Origin: Alphaproteobacteria bacterium UBA7314
GTDB taxonomy: Bacteria > Pseudomonadota > Alphaproteobacteria > MPNO01 > UBA830
Length of the DNA stretch: 36,946 nt
Assembly: GCA_002471575.1 (NCBI GenBank)
Contig: DKQG01000031.1
Location: 1-36,946 of the forward strand
Direction of reading: 5' to 3'
The notes under the pieces: model-generated
What the model saw: only the letters and a program-made list of their open reading frames with translations
What the model was told of the DNA's origin: nothing
Databases searched by the model: none
Shown: positions 16,362 to 25,302 of the stretch, piece after piece
How positions within the stretch are numbered: the stretch's first letter is position 1
Layout: each line of letters begins with the position of its first letter
Program-made: the position numbers and the translations under genes

Positions 16362-17774
16362 ATGGCGAAATCGTCCACCGTGTTCACCTGTCAAAACTGC
16401 GCGGCGACATATCGCAAATGGCAGGGCCAATGCGATTCCTGCGGTGAATGGAATGTCATCGCCGAAGAGGCCGCTGCCGATACCACTCCCAAGGGCCTCG
16501 GCGCGGGAAAGGGACGGAATATCGAGTTCGTCCCGCTGGACGGTGCATCCAAGAGCGCCCCGCGGCTGGTTACCGGCGTCGCCGAGTTCGATCGCGTGAC
16601 AGGCGGCGGGCTGGTACCCGGGTCGGCCATCCTGGTGGGCGGTGATCCGGGCATCGGCAAATCGACGATCCTTCTCCAGGTGGCGGGCGCAATCTCGAAG
16701 AAATCGGCATGCGCCTATATCTCGGGCGAGGAAGCGGTCGACCAGGTCCGGATGCGCGCCGATCGGCTGGGGCTGGCGGAAGCATCGGTTCAGCTCGCCG
16801 CAGCCACCAACGTGCGCGATATCGTCGCGACGCTGGATATTGCGGATCCGCCGCGGCTTGTCATCATCGATTCCATCCAGACCATGTATCTCGACAACCT
16901 CGAATCCGCTCCCGGCTCGGTTTCGCAGGTACGAAGCACGGCTGACACGTTGATCCGTCTCGCCAAGCGGCGCGGTTTCTCGTTGATCCTCGTAGGACAC
17001 GTGACCAAGGAAGGCACAATCGCGGGGCCCCGAGTTCTCGAACACATGGTCGATACCGTTCTTTACTTCGAGGGCGAACGCGGTCACCAGTTCCGCCTGT
17101 TACGGGCGATCAAGAACCGGTTCGGACCGACAGACGAGATCGGCGTCTTCGAGATGACCGATGCCGGCATGATGCAGGTGGAAAATCCGTCTGCCCTGTT
17201 CCTTGCAGAACGACGGGACGATGTTGCTGGTGCCGCCGTCTTCGCGGGGATAGAAGGGACGCGCCCCGTTTTGGTCGAAATACAGGCGCTCGTCGCTCCG
17301 TCGGCCCTCGGTACACCACGCCGGGCAGTCATAGGGTGGGACTCCGGTCGTCTTGCGATGGTACTTGCCGTTCTTGAGGCGCGTTGCGGCGTATCCTTGG
17401 TCGGTCGCGACGTGTACCTCAATGTAGCTGGCGGTCTCCGAATCAGCGAAACAGCAGCAGACCTCGCGGTTGCCGCGGCACTCGTTTCTGCTTCGCTGGA
17501 CCAACCACTCGCAGCAGATACGGTGATATTCGGCGAAATCGGTCTTTCCGGGGAAGTCCGGTCGGTGAGCCAAGCGGACCTCCGAATCAAGGAGGCTGCG
17601 AAACTCGGATTCGAAGCCGCTTGGGCACCTCCGCAACGCCGGAAGCGCCACCAAAAAAATACGGCTGATTCTGCTAAATTACGCATTTCGGAGATGCGAA
17701 AGCTGCAAGACATGGTAGGACTGTTCGACCTTTCAGGTAGCGCACTCAGCGCCATGACCGAGGCGGCTCAATGA
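16362..17774 (+). CDS. radA: DNA repair protein RadA/Sms
   Basis: This 470-residue ATPase drives branch migration in recombinational repair. The N-terminal zinc finger has Cys10, Cys13, Cys24 and Cys27 (TCQNC…CDSCGEWN). A RecA-like core follows with Walker A GGDPGIGKST, LIILVGHVTKEG in the Walker B area (here LILVGHVTKEG) and the RadA-specific KNRFGPTDEIGVFEM. The C-terminal Lon-protease-like domain contains SALGTPRRAVIGWDSGRLAM, DVYLNVAGGLRI and GEIGLSGEVR. Length and domain order are standard. The gene sits three bases after mlaF and overlaps cvpA by four (ATGA). Confidence 0.95.
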   Translation: MAKSSTVFTCQNCAATYRKWQGQCDSCGEWNVIAEEAAADTTPKGLGAGKGRNIEFVPLDGASKSAPRLVTGVAEFDRVTGGGLVPGSAILVGGDPGIGKSTILLQVAGAISKKSACAYISGEEAVDQVRMRADRLGLAEASVQLAAATNVRDIVATLDIADPPRLVIIDSIQTMYLDNLESAPGSVSQVRSTADTLIRLAKRRGFSLILVGHVTKEGTIAGPRVLEHMVDTVLYFEGERGHQFRLLRAIKNRFGPTDEIGVFEMTDAGMMQVENPSALFLAERRDDVAGAAVFAGIEGTRPVLVEIQALVAPSALGTPRRAVIGWDSGRLAMVLAVLEARCGVSLVGRDVYLNVAGGLRISETAADLAVAAALVSASLDQPLAADTVIFGEIGLSGEVRSVSQADLRIKEAAKLGFEAAWAPPQRRKRHQKNTADSAKLRISEMRKLQDMVGLFDLSGSALSAMTEAAQ

Positions 17775-18400
17775 GCGTTGCGGACATCGTTGTACTAGTC
17801 AGTGTGGTGTTGAGCGGGATAATCTCCCTACGTCTCGGTTTAGTACGCGTCATACTCGGTCTTGGCGGCTGGGTCGGCGCCACACTCGCCACTATTTACG
17901 GATATTCCTATGCCCGGCCTTATGCCCGCGACTGGATCGGAAACGAGCTCATCGCCGATATTGCCGCGGGGGCGGCAATATTCGTTGTCTCGATGGTCGT
18001 CCTGACGTTCATCAGCCATGCCATCGCCGGCGGCGTGCGTGACAGCTCTTTTGGCATGCTAGACAGGTCGTTCGGCCTTCTCGCCGGGCTTGCGATCGGC
18101 GGTATATTTGTCTGCGGCGGTTATCTATTCAGTCAACAGGTAATGGAAATGACCGACCAGTCATCGTTCTACCGGGGCGCCAAAACGTTGCCCCTGGTGA
18201 AACGCGGCGCCACAGTGCTGGCATCGGCTGCACCCCACGGCTGGGGCTTAACGGCCTCGACCGGGCCCGAAAAAAACCGGGACAGCCAGTTCCGCAGCCT
18301 GATGTCACCAAAGCCTCGGATAAGAGGCGCAGAACGCGACCCCGGTTACAAGCCGGCGGAGCGCAGCGAAATGGACCGCCTGATCCGGAGCCATCAATGA
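17771..18400 (+). CDS. cvpA: CvpA family membrane protein
   Basis: This 209-residue inner-membrane protein has four hydrophobic helices in the first 125 residues, with DIVVLVSVVLSGIISLRLGL at the start and the conserved FGMLDRSFGLLAGLAIG near residues 95-112. CvpA was named for colicin V production in E. coli and sits next to purF in many proteobacteria; its biochemical role is unsettled, and envelope homeostasis has been suggested. The C-terminal 75 residues are polar and probably cytoplasmic, poorly conserved in the family. The ATG overlaps the end of radA by four bases and purF begins 13 bases after the stop, so all three share an operon. Confidence 0.88.
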   Translation: MSVADIVVLVSVVLSGIISLRLGLVRVILGLGGWVGATLATIYGYSYARPYARDWIGNELIADIAAGAAIFVVSMVVLTFISHAIAGGVRDSSFGMLDRSFGLLAGLAIGGIFVCGGYLFSQQVMEMTDQSSFYRGAKTLPLVKRGATVLASAAPHGWGLTASTGPEKNRDSQFRSLMSPKPRIRGAERDPGYKPAERSEMDRLIRSHQ

Positions 18401-18413
18401 AGGAATTTCGCCG

Positions 18414-19871
18414 GTGTCGCTGACAACCCACCCGTTTGACGACGACAAGCTGCACGAGGAATGCGGGATCTTCGGTGTATACGGCCATATCGATTCAGCA
18501 GCGCTTACCGCCCTTGGGCTTCACGCGCTGCAGCATCGTGGGCAGGAAGCCGCAGGAATCGTCACTTACGAGAATGGCCAGTTTTTCAGTCATCGCGCCG
18601 CCGGTCATGTCGGCGACAACTTCAGCAAGGAAAGCGTGATCGCCCAGCTGCCCGGCGCCTCCGCGATCGGGCACAACCGGTATTCCACGACCGGCGACAC
18701 CGTTGTCCGAAACATCCAGCCCCTGTTCGCCGATTTCGCGTCAGGCGGCTTTGCGATCGCTCATAACGGCAATCTGACCAATGCCGTCGCATTGAGACGC
18801 GAGCTGGTACAGCGCGGCTGCCTGTTCCAGTCGACAACCGATACCGAAGTGATCATTCATCTGATAGCAACCAGCACATTCGACACCGTCGTCGACCGCG
18901 CCGTCGCCGCCCTTCAATTGGTCGAAGGTGCATATTCCCTGGTCGCATTGCACAACGACACGCTGATCGGCGTTCGCGATCCCTACGGCGTCCGGCCGCT
19001 CGTTCTCGGGCGGTTCGAGGAGGCGTGGATACTGGCATCGGAAACCTGTGCGTTGGACATTATCGGAGCAGAATACGTTCGTGACATCGAACCCGGCGAA
19101 ATAGTGCTGATCGACGAAGATGGACTTCAATCCATGCGACCGTTCCCCAATCGCCCGCACAAACTATGCATTTTCGAATACATTTACTTCGCACGGCCCG
19201 ACAGCAACATTGATGGTCGCAATGTCTACGACTCCCGAAAACGCATCGGGCAGCAACTAGCAGACGAGTCTGGCGTCCCCGCGGATGTTGTAATACCTGT
19301 GCCGGACTCCGGGGTGCCCGCAGCACTCGGCTATGCAGAGCAGGCAGGTATTCCCTATGAGCTTGGAATTATTCGCAATCATTACGTTGGCCGGACCTTC
19401 ATTGAACCGACTGACCGGATCCGACATCTCGGCGTTAAGCTGAAACATAACGCCAACCGGGACGTCATCGACGGGCGCAGAGTGATCCTAGTGGACGACA
19501 GTATCGTGCGCGGGACCACCTCTGTGAAGATTGTCGAAATGATGCGGGCGGCAGGGGCGAATGAGGTCCATATGCGGATCGCCAGCCCGCCCACAACACA
19601 TTCATGTTTTTACGGAGTCGATACGCCGACGCGCGATCAGTTGCTGGCGGCACAGAATGACGTGGACGAAATGGCGCGGATCATCGGCGTCGATAGTCTC
19701 GCCTTCCTGACGATGGGCGGACTTTACCGCGCGATGGGCTTGGAAGGGCGCGACGCCGCTGCACCCCAGTACTGCGATGCCTGCTTTTCGGGGGAATATC
19801 CGATCGCACCCACCGATCAGTCGGGCGATCAGCCCAGCCCGCAATTGTCGTTCCTGACGCAGCTGGCGTGA
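18414..19871 (+). CDS. purF: Amidophosphoribosyltransferase
   Basis: This enzyme catalyses the first committed step of purine synthesis, PRPP plus glutamine to 5-phosphoribosylamine. The N-terminal Ntn glutaminase domain has its nucleophile at Cys17 (EECGIFGVYG) after a short propeptide that is probably removed. It continues with HRGQEAAG, IGHNRYSTTG and AHNGNLTN. The phosphoribosyltransferase domain has the PRPP motif VILVDDSIVRGTT. Cysteines at KLCIFEYIYFARPDS, HSCFYGVD and YCDACF fit the [4Fe-4S] ligands of the Bacillus-type enzyme rather than the cluster-free E. coli type. The start is GTG, with AAGGA at the cvpA stop as ribosome binding site; the product is 485 residues. The last bases overlap the SDR gene (GTGA). 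Confidence 0.95.
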   Translation: MSLTTHPFDDDKLHEECGIFGVYGHIDSAALTALGLHALQHRGQEAAGIVTYENGQFFSHRAAGHVGDNFSKESVIAQLPGASAIGHNRYSTTGDTVVRNIQPLFADFASGGFAIAHNGNLTNAVALRRELVQRGCLFQSTTDTEVIIHLIATSTFDTVVDRAVAALQLVEGAYSLVALHNDTLIGVRDPYGVRPLVLGRFEEAWILASETCALDIIGAEYVRDIEPGEIVLIDEDGLQSMRPFPNRPHKLCIFEYIYFARPDSNIDGRNVYDSRKRIGQQLADESGVPADVVIPVPDSGVPAALGYAEQAGIPYELGIIRNHYVGRTFIEPTDRIRHLGVKLKHNANRDVIDGRRVILVDDSIVRGTTSVKIVEMMRAAGANEVHMRIASPPTTHSCFYGVDTPTRDQLLAAQNDVDEMARIIGVDSLAFLTMGGLYRAMGLEGRDAAAPQYCDACFSGEYPIAPTDQSGDQPSPQLSFLTQLA

Positions 19872-20596
19872 CTGGACGCCTAAAGGACCGTATCGCCCTG
19901 ATCACTGGGGCATCGCGCGGCATCGGTGCTGAGGTCGCCCATCGATTTGCCCTCGAAGGAGCGCATGTGGTGTTAGTTGCGCGCACGCGCGGTGGCCTTG
20001 AAGATGTGGATGACAGGATACGGGCAGAGTTGAAAATTGCCCCCGACGAAGATTCGCCGGTCACGCTCCTAGAACTCGACCTGACTGATCTTGATGCCGT
20101 CGACCGGATCGGCCCAACGATTGCCCAAAGATTCGGAAAACTGGATATCGTGGTCGGCAATGCCGGACTACTTGGAGAGATGTCCCCGATGCATCACATA
20201 GCTACCGATGTATGGACCGAGGTCGTCGACGTGAACCTGAACGCGAACTGGCGTCTAATCCGGACCACGGATCCCTTGTTGCGCCAGTCAGACGCCGGGC
20301 GTGCTGTGTTCGTTACGTCGGGGGCGGCACACGGGAAACGTCCTTACTGGGGTGCCTATGCCGTAACCAAAGCCGCGTTGGAGATGATGGTCTCTTGCTG
20401 GGCTGCGGAAACGGAGGAAACGGCAATGCGGATCAACCTGCTGGATCCGGGTGCAACCCGCACCACTATGCGGGCCGACGCCTACCCCGGCGAAGACCCT
20501 TCCACGGTAAAACCTCCGGAAGATATTGCAGGTGCGTTCACTCAGCTTTGTTCGCCGGGCTGCGAGCAACATGGCGACCTTATCCGAGTATATTGA
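19868..20596 (+). CDS. SDR-family oxidoreductase
   Basis: This 242-residue classical short-chain dehydrogenase/reductase has the NAD(P) motif TGASRGIG (about 14-21), NAG (about 98-100), a catalytic Ser in VTSGAAHG and the YAVTK pair of catalytic Tyr and Lys (YWGAYAVTKAALE). An Arg after the second strand (LVARTRGGLE) suggests NADP rather than NAD. The C-terminus is short. The substrate is unknown. The GTG start overlaps the purF TGA by four bases, so it is expressed with purF; this purF-SDR neighbour pair recurs in related alphaproteobacteria as far as I know, but no purine role has been shown to me by the sequence. Confidence 0.9.
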   Translation: MTGRLKDRIALITGASRGIGAEVAHRFALEGAHVVLVARTRGGLEDVDDRIRAELKIAPDEDSPVTLLELDLTDLDAVDRIGPTIAQRFGKLDIVVGNAGLLGEMSPMHHIATDVWTEVVDVNLNANWRLIRTTDPLLRQSDAGRAVFVTSGAAHGKRPYWGAYAVTKAALEMMVSCWAAETEETAMRINLLDPGATRTTMRADAYPGEDPSTVKPPEDIAGAFTQLCSPGCEQHGDLIRVY

Positions 20597-20645
20597 GAAA
20601 TGGGTGAACCTTGAAGCCCTCGAGCCGCACACGTAAGGTCGTTTG

Positions 20646-21311
20646 ATGGTTCTTAATATACTGAAAATCGCAGGATTCTGCGGGTTCGCATCCATGGTTC
20701 TCGCCTCCTGTTCGTCCAATGACGGCGCCGGCGTGACAACAAGCTGGCTTGGCCCGCTACACAATTACGAACGTGTCAGCGGCGAAAACGATAACGGCGT
20801 GTTTGTCCTCAAGGGCAGCAAGCCCGTCGCGGCAGAGAAAATTCTTCTCGCACCCACGGAAATCACCATCTCGGTAAACTCCGATCTTAATTCCATCACA
20901 CCCAGTGCCTACGAACGAATCCGTCGGAACTTTGCGGATGTGCTTGCTAGGGAATTCTCCAAACAGCCGAACAAAGCATCAGATGCTTCAGGTGCCTATG
21001 TTGTCCGCATCACTCTCACAAATCTGACGGCGAAACGCATCGGCAAGGGTGTCGGCACAAATTCCCTTGCGGATTTGCGTTTTAGCTTCGAGTCGGCTGC
21101 CATCGAGGTCGAGCTTCGCAATCAACAAACCAATACCAGGAATGCCGTTGTAGTCCTGCCTGCGCGGGCTAAAACAGTTACGGCGTCAGGCCTTCCCCAG
21201 ACCTTAACGAACTTCGCGCAGCGGATTTGGGTAAGGATCAGCGAGGCACGCGCCGAACTATCCCGGCGCGCCGCGACGCCCGCTACACTGGCGCCCACCG
21301 AGAACAAATAG
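20646..21311 (+). CDS. Putative lipoprotein, DUF3313-like
   Basis: This 221-residue protein has a short signal peptide and lipobox LASC with Cys22, so it should be anchored in the envelope, probably the outer membrane since Ser follows the Cys. The mature part starts with a Ser/Asp-rich tether, then EKILLAPTEITISV, a helix YERIRRNFADVLAREFSK (about 98-115), and strands GAYVVRITLTNLTA and AAIEVELRNQQTN. This layout recalls DUF3313 lipoproteins, but similarity is weak and the assignment tentative. The ATG has AAGG nine bases upstream; a TTG directly before it is not needed. It follows the SDR gene by 49 bases and its end is four bases from the convergent der stop, with no terminator between them. 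Confidence 0.7.
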   Translation: MVLNILKIAGFCGFASMVLASCSSNDGAGVTTSWLGPLHNYERVSGENDNGVFVLKGSKPVAAEKILLAPTEITISVNSDLNSITPSAYERIRRNFADVLAREFSKQPNKASDASGAYVVRITLTNLTAKRIGKGVGTNSLADLRFSFESAAIEVELRNQQTNTRNAVVVLPARAKTVTASGLPQTLTNFAQRIWVRISEARAELSRRAATPATLAPTENK

Positions 21312-21315
21312 AATT

Positions 21316-22707
21316 TCAGTGCTCGTCGGTGTCAGGCGCAAACGGATTACGCTGCCGCCGCAAACTGACGCGGATCGGGACACCCGGAAAGTCAAACGTT
21401 TCACGAATACCGTTGATTAGATACCTGACATAGGCTTCCGGCACGCCTATCGGTTGGCTGGCGAAAACCACGAAGGTCGGCGGTCTGGTCTTCGACTGGG
21501 TGATATACCGAATACGGATACGCCGTCCCCTGCTTATCGGGGGTGGATGACGTTCGACCACCTGCTGCAGCCAGCGGTTCAGCGGCCCGGTTGAGACGCG
21601 CTTGTTCCAGATCTCGTAAACCGTGGCCACTTCCGGCAATAGTTTCTGTATACCGCGTGACGTCAGCGCTGACAGCTTCACGACCGGCACCCCCCGAATC
21701 TGGGGAAGTGAAATTTCCATCCGGTCGTACAGCAGGTCCAGTGCCTCCTGCCGGTTCTCTACCGCATCCCACTTGTTGACGGCAATCACGATCGCCCTGC
21801 CCTCGTCTATGATGTGCCGAGCGATTACCAGGTCCTGTTTCTCAGGCATTATCGTGGCATCGAGAACCAGCACGACCACATGCGCAAAGCGGATCGCCTC
21901 AAGGGTGTCGCCGACCGAGAGCTTTTCAACCTTTTCGTTCACTCGCGCCTTACGCCGCATACCCGCAGTGTCGATCAGCTTGATCGGTAGGTCATTCCAC
22001 GTCCATTCGATGGATATCGCGTCACGGGTTATGCCTGGCTGTGGGCCCGTGATAACCCGCTCGTCGCCAACCAGAGCGTTCACCAGAGTCGACTTGCCCA
22101 CATTCGGCCGGCCAACGATGGCCAACTGGAGCGGGCCGTCCGGGTCGCCTCCCTCTTCCGGCGTCTGTTCAACGCCATCCTCACGCGGTTCCGTTTCGCC
22201 CTGCCAGCCTGATTTTTCAAGGGCTTCGACGATCGCATCTTCGAGATCAGGCATCCCGATCCCGTGCTCTGACGCGATTGCAATCGGTTCACCCATCCCC
22301 AGTTCATAAGCCTCGAGACGCCCCGCGTCAGCCGAACGCGCTTCGCATTTATTGGCGACAAGAATGACCGGAGATCGCGATTTTCGCATCAGATCGGCAA
22401 AATGCCGGTCGAGCGGCGTAATCCCTGCGCGTGCATCGAACAACAGCAGCACCGCGTCCGCTTCATCGATAGCCCGGAGGGTTTGGACCTGCATTTCAGA
22501 CTCGACATCGGAATCCGATGTTTCCTCCAGTCCGGCCGTATCGACCGCCGTAAAACGGAGCCTGCCGAGACGGGCATCCCCTTCCCTGCGATCGCGCGTC
22601 ACCCCCGGCGTCGGATCGACAAGCGCGGAGCGACGGCCGATCAGTCGATTGAACAACGTCGATTTTCCCACATTGGGGCGGCCGACAATTGCGACGACGG
22701 GGCGCAT
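21316..22707 (-). CDS. der: Ribosome-associated GTPase Der (EngA)
   Basis: This 463-residue protein has two consecutive Era-type GTPase domains and a C-terminal KH-like domain, essential for 50S subunit assembly. The first domain has GRPNVGKS (9-16), TPGVTRDR and DTAGLEE; its base motif reads NKCE. The second domain has GRPNVGKS near residue 200, QPGITRDAI, DTAGMRRK and NKWD. The KH part ends with PTFVVFASQP and YLINGIRETFDFPGVPI. A slightly acidic insert (EPREDGVEQTPEEGGDPD) links the two GTPase domains. It lies 11 bases after bamB on the same strand, with AAGG before the ATG, in the conserved yfgM-bamB-der order. Confidence 0.96.
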   Translation of the reverse strand: MRPVVAIVGRPNVGKSTLFNRLIGRRSALVDPTPGVTRDRREGDARLGRLRFTAVDTAGLEETSDSDVESEMQVQTLRAIDEADAVLLLFDARAGITPLDRHFADLMRKSRSPVILVANKCEARSADAGRLEAYELGMGEPIAIASEHGIGMPDLEDAIVEALEKSGWQGETEPREDGVEQTPEEGGDPDGPLQLAIVGRPNVGKSTLVNALVGDERVITGPQPGITRDAISIEWTWNDLPIKLIDTAGMRRKARVNEKVEKLSVGDTLEAIRFAHVVVLVLDATIMPEKQDLVIARHIIDEGRAIVIAVNKWDAVENRQEALDLLYDRMEISLPQIRGVPVVKLSALTSRGIQKLLPEVATVYEIWNKRVSTGPLNRWLQQVVERHPPPISRGRRIRIRYITQSKTRPPTFVVFASQPIGVPEAYVRYLINGIRETFDFPGVPIRVSLRRQRNPFAPDTDEH

Positions 22708-22718
22708 GTGCAGCCTTG

Positions 22719-24050
22719 TCAGCGGTATGCGGCCAGGTCCGCTTCGTCGGTCAGAACGTAAACCGTTTCGCGGGCCACGACAGGCGATATCAGCACAGGT
22801 CCCGACACCTCGATGCGGCCAAGTATCTTACCGGTGTACGGGGATACGGACCATATTTCTTTCTGGGTGCTGCCGACCAGAAGTCTGTCGCCTGCCAGTA
22901 CGGGACCCGTCCACAATACGGGGCCTTCCTGATCCTCTTGATCTTCAAACCGGGGAAGTTGCGCAATCCAGCGGACGCGGCCACCACGGCGAGTCAGGCA
23001 GACTAGTTCGGCGTTGCGCGTCATCACGTAGATGAAATCGCCCGCAACCCAGGCGCCGTTGCGCCCGCCGATGGGCACTTCCCAAAGACGGATCCCAGTC
23101 CGCAAGTCGACCGCCGCCATCCTGTTGCTATTGCCGACGATATAGACTATCCCGCGATCGATAACGGGCCGACCGCGGATATGCGAGATTGCCGTTACCG
23201 CATCGGAACGCCGCAGTGCAGTCAGGGACTCGATCCATACCTGCCGCCCATTCTCGACCCGCAGCGCCGCTACTTCTCCGGACGAATAGGGCACCACTAC
23301 GACACCGCTCTCGACTGCCGGAGTTGCCGCACCGACCAGTCCGGCGACCTCGCTCAGCCCAGAGTAGGTCCACAGAACGCGTCCGTCGTCTGCGGCCAGC
23401 GCAAAAATCTCGTTGTTGGTCGTGACCACGAATACCCTACCGGCCCAAACCGCGGGCGCGGCCCGGATAGGGCCATTCAAGCGTTTGCGCCAGACCTCCC
23501 GACCGTTCTTCGCATCCATCGCAATAACTTCGGCAAAGCCCGTCGTCGCGTACAGACGTCCGTCCTCGAATGCCAGACCACCACCGAGGATACCTTCATC
23601 ATCGTCGTCCCTAGACAATTCGACTTGCCAGACACGGTTTCCCGATCTCGTATCGAAGGCACTTACCTCCGCCTTGGTATCGACTGTATACACTCGATTT
23701 CCGGCGACAACCGGCTGAGCTAGAAGCTGTGCTTCGTCATTGGTGCCTTCGCCGATGTCGGCGTTCCACCTTTTGGCCAGTGGACCCGATGCAGCAAGGT
23801 GATGCATCGCATGGTTCGGATAGCCACCGGCCTGCGGCCACTCTTCGTTAATCCTCGGACGCGGCAACGAGACGTCAAGATCACTTATTCGGCTGTCTTT
23901 TTTAAGGTTGCTGCCGCCGCGCAAAACGTCGATGCGTTTGCCTTCCAGCCGTGACTGCTCTTTACCTCCAAACCAGCCGCCGCAGCCTGATAAAACCAAA
24001 CCCACCATCGTCACGACGGCCAGTTTCTGGATGTCGGGAAAACGGTTCAT
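22719..24050 (-). CDS. bamB: Outer membrane assembly lipoprotein BamB
   Basis: This 443-residue lipoprotein is the beta-propeller member of the BAM complex that inserts beta-barrel proteins into the outer membrane. It has a signal peptide and lipobox VLSGC with Cys23, then eight PQQ-type blades seen as repeated strands, such as VYTVDTKAEVSAFDTRSGNRVW, LYATTGFAEVIAMDAKNGREVW and VFVVTTNNEIFALAADDGRVLW. It ends with YVLTDEADLAAYR. The start is the ATG of MNRFPDIQ, which gives a normal lipoprotein signal; 32 upstream residues of open frame are not part of it. It is 13 bases after the yfgM-like gene and 11 before der. Confidence 0.93.
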   Translation of the reverse strand: MNRFPDIQKLAVVTMVGLVLSGCGGWFGGKEQSRLEGKRIDVLRGGSNLKKDSRISDLDVSLPRPRINEEWPQAGGYPNHAMHHLAASGPLAKRWNADIGEGTNDEAQLLAQPVVAGNRVYTVDTKAEVSAFDTRSGNRVWQVELSRDDDDEGILGGGLAFEDGRLYATTGFAEVIAMDAKNGREVWRKRLNGPIRAAPAVWAGRVFVVTTNNEIFALAADDGRVLWTYSGLSEVAGLVGAATPAVESGVVVVPYSSGEVAALRVENGRQVWIESLTALRRSDAVTAISHIRGRPVIDRGIVYIVGNSNRMAAVDLRTGIRLWEVPIGGRNGAWVAGDFIYVMTRNAELVCLTRRGGRVRWIAQLPRFEDQEDQEGPVLWTGPVLAGDRLLVGSTQKEIWSVSPYTGKILGRIEVSGPVLISPVVARETVYVLTDEADLAAYR

Positions 24051-24063
24051 CGATCCGTCCGAA

Positions 24064-24717
24064 TTAAGAGGCGCCAAGGATGTTAAGCATCTGAGCCGCC
24101 CGGGTACGAATACCGGTGGCAGCCGCCGGGTCGTCGACAATGGCACGGTAATTCGCCCGTGCGGTATCGAGGTCTCCTTCCCGCTGCGCCGTCAGCGCGA
24201 GAATTTCCAGCGCGATGAGACGGTAGGGTTTTCCGGCGCCGGAAATGGGTTGAATTTTATTACGGATGGTTTCCGCGGTTATCGACGCCACTTTCAGTGC
24301 CTGCAGGGTCGCCAGCACTGTTGCCAGGCCCTGCATGGATTCCGGCGCGGAGGAATCTCCGGCGATGCGATCATACAGTTCTATCGCCTGAACGGCATTC
24401 CCTGCCTTAGCCGCGATGGAGGCCTGATAGAATTGCGCCAGAATTCCATATCCGGACGAGGCATCCCGCGTCAAACCTGAAAAGGCATCCGCGGCCTCTG
24501 TCGGTTTCCCCTCAACGAGCAGCGCCGCGGCGGCAGCAAACTTCTGCCCTTCCGCATGGCGCTGGTTAGTCTGATAAGCATTCAAAGCCTGCCAGCCGGC
24601 TACGGCGGCAACCATCACGATTGCCGCGCCAATAATGTGCCAGCGGTATTGGCGCCACAGCTTCTCGTAGCGCTCTTGCTTAAGTTCTTCATCAACTTCG
24701 CGAAAAATATCGCCCAC
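24064..24717 (-). CDS. YfgM-like tetratricopeptide membrane protein
   Basis: This 217-residue protein has a short cytoplasmic part (DIFREVDEELKQERYEKLWRQ), one transmembrane helix (about 28-48, IIGAAIVMVAAVAGWQAL) and a periplasmic domain of TPR-like helices (FAAAAALLVEGKPTEAADAF; AKAGNAVQAIELYDRI; LTAQREGDLDTARANYRAI). This is the layout of YfgM, an ancillary SecYEG subunit that binds PpiD in gammaproteobacteria. The start is a GTG at 24717, preceded by GGAG, and matches the family N-terminus; a longer frame from 24780 adds an unlikely leader. It heads a yfgM-bamB-der group, consistent with a role in envelope protein maturation. Confidence 0.85.
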   Translation of the reverse strand: MGDIFREVDEELKQERYEKLWRQYRWHIIGAAIVMVAAVAGWQALNAYQTNQRHAEGQKFAAAAALLVEGKPTEAADAFSGLTRDASSGYGILAQFYQASIAAKAGNAVQAIELYDRIAGDSSAPESMQGLATVLATLQALKVASITAETIRNKIQPISGAGKPYRLIALEILALTAQREGDLDTARANYRAIVDDPAAATGIRTRAAQMLNILGAS

Positions 24718-24905
24718 TGGGCCGCTCCGCAGATTTGGGGAAACGGCGGCTAGGATACCGGTGGGATGAAACCTAGGCAAATCTCAAATTCCGCTTGTGT
24801 ATTAAATATTTACGGCAAATTCCCGTGATTGGGTCATATCCACCGGTGTGACTGGACGAAGCCATTTAAATGAGGATAATTAAATAAGAAATCGAGAACC
24901 AAGGG

Positions 24906-25268
24906 ATGCCGCCGACGCGCATGTCTACCGTTGTCCGCCTCGCCGACTACAAGAACGCCAATCGGCGTATCCAGCCCGATATCTGCTTTGACAAAAAGGA
25001 ATTCGACCAACTTCTCTCGGTCTACAGCCGGCGCGTCATGAGCGGCGACTGGAAAGACTACGCAATTCGCCACGAGCCGACGATGGCGGCCTTTCTGATA
25101 TATCGGAACAACAGCCGCCAACCGTCATTCACAATCGTGAAACAGAAAGCATCCAGCAGCAAACTAGAATATTTAGTGTATCACGGGCGAGAGCGCATGA
25201 AACGGAGTTCGTCGCTGACCGATGCATTGTCTGTCCTCACGCGAAAACTAAAACTCGTAAGCAAATAG
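24906..25268 (+). CDS. DUF2794 protein, alphaproteobacterial
   Basis: This 120-residue protein contains the DUF2794 domain, found almost only in alphaproteobacteria, function unknown. The core reads CFDKKEFDQLLSVYSRRVMSGDWKDYAIRH, with further conserved AAFLIYRNNSRQPSFTIVK and SSLTDALSVLTRKLKLV at the end. It has no signal peptide and no membrane segment. The start is the ATG at 24906, preceded closely by AAGGG; an ATG 15 bases later is an alternative with no better site. It is transcribed divergently from yfgM over 188 bases of AT-rich DNA, and the aldolase gene follows after 34 bases. Confidence 0.8.
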   Translation: MPPTRMSTVVRLADYKNANRRIQPDICFDKKEFDQLLSVYSRRVMSGDWKDYAIRHEPTMAAFLIYRNNSRQPSFTIVKQKASSSKLEYLVYHGRERMKRSSSLTDALSVLTRKLKLVSK

Positions 25269-25302
25269 ATCCGCGTGAAACCGCATCAACGGGAGGCATG
25301 CC

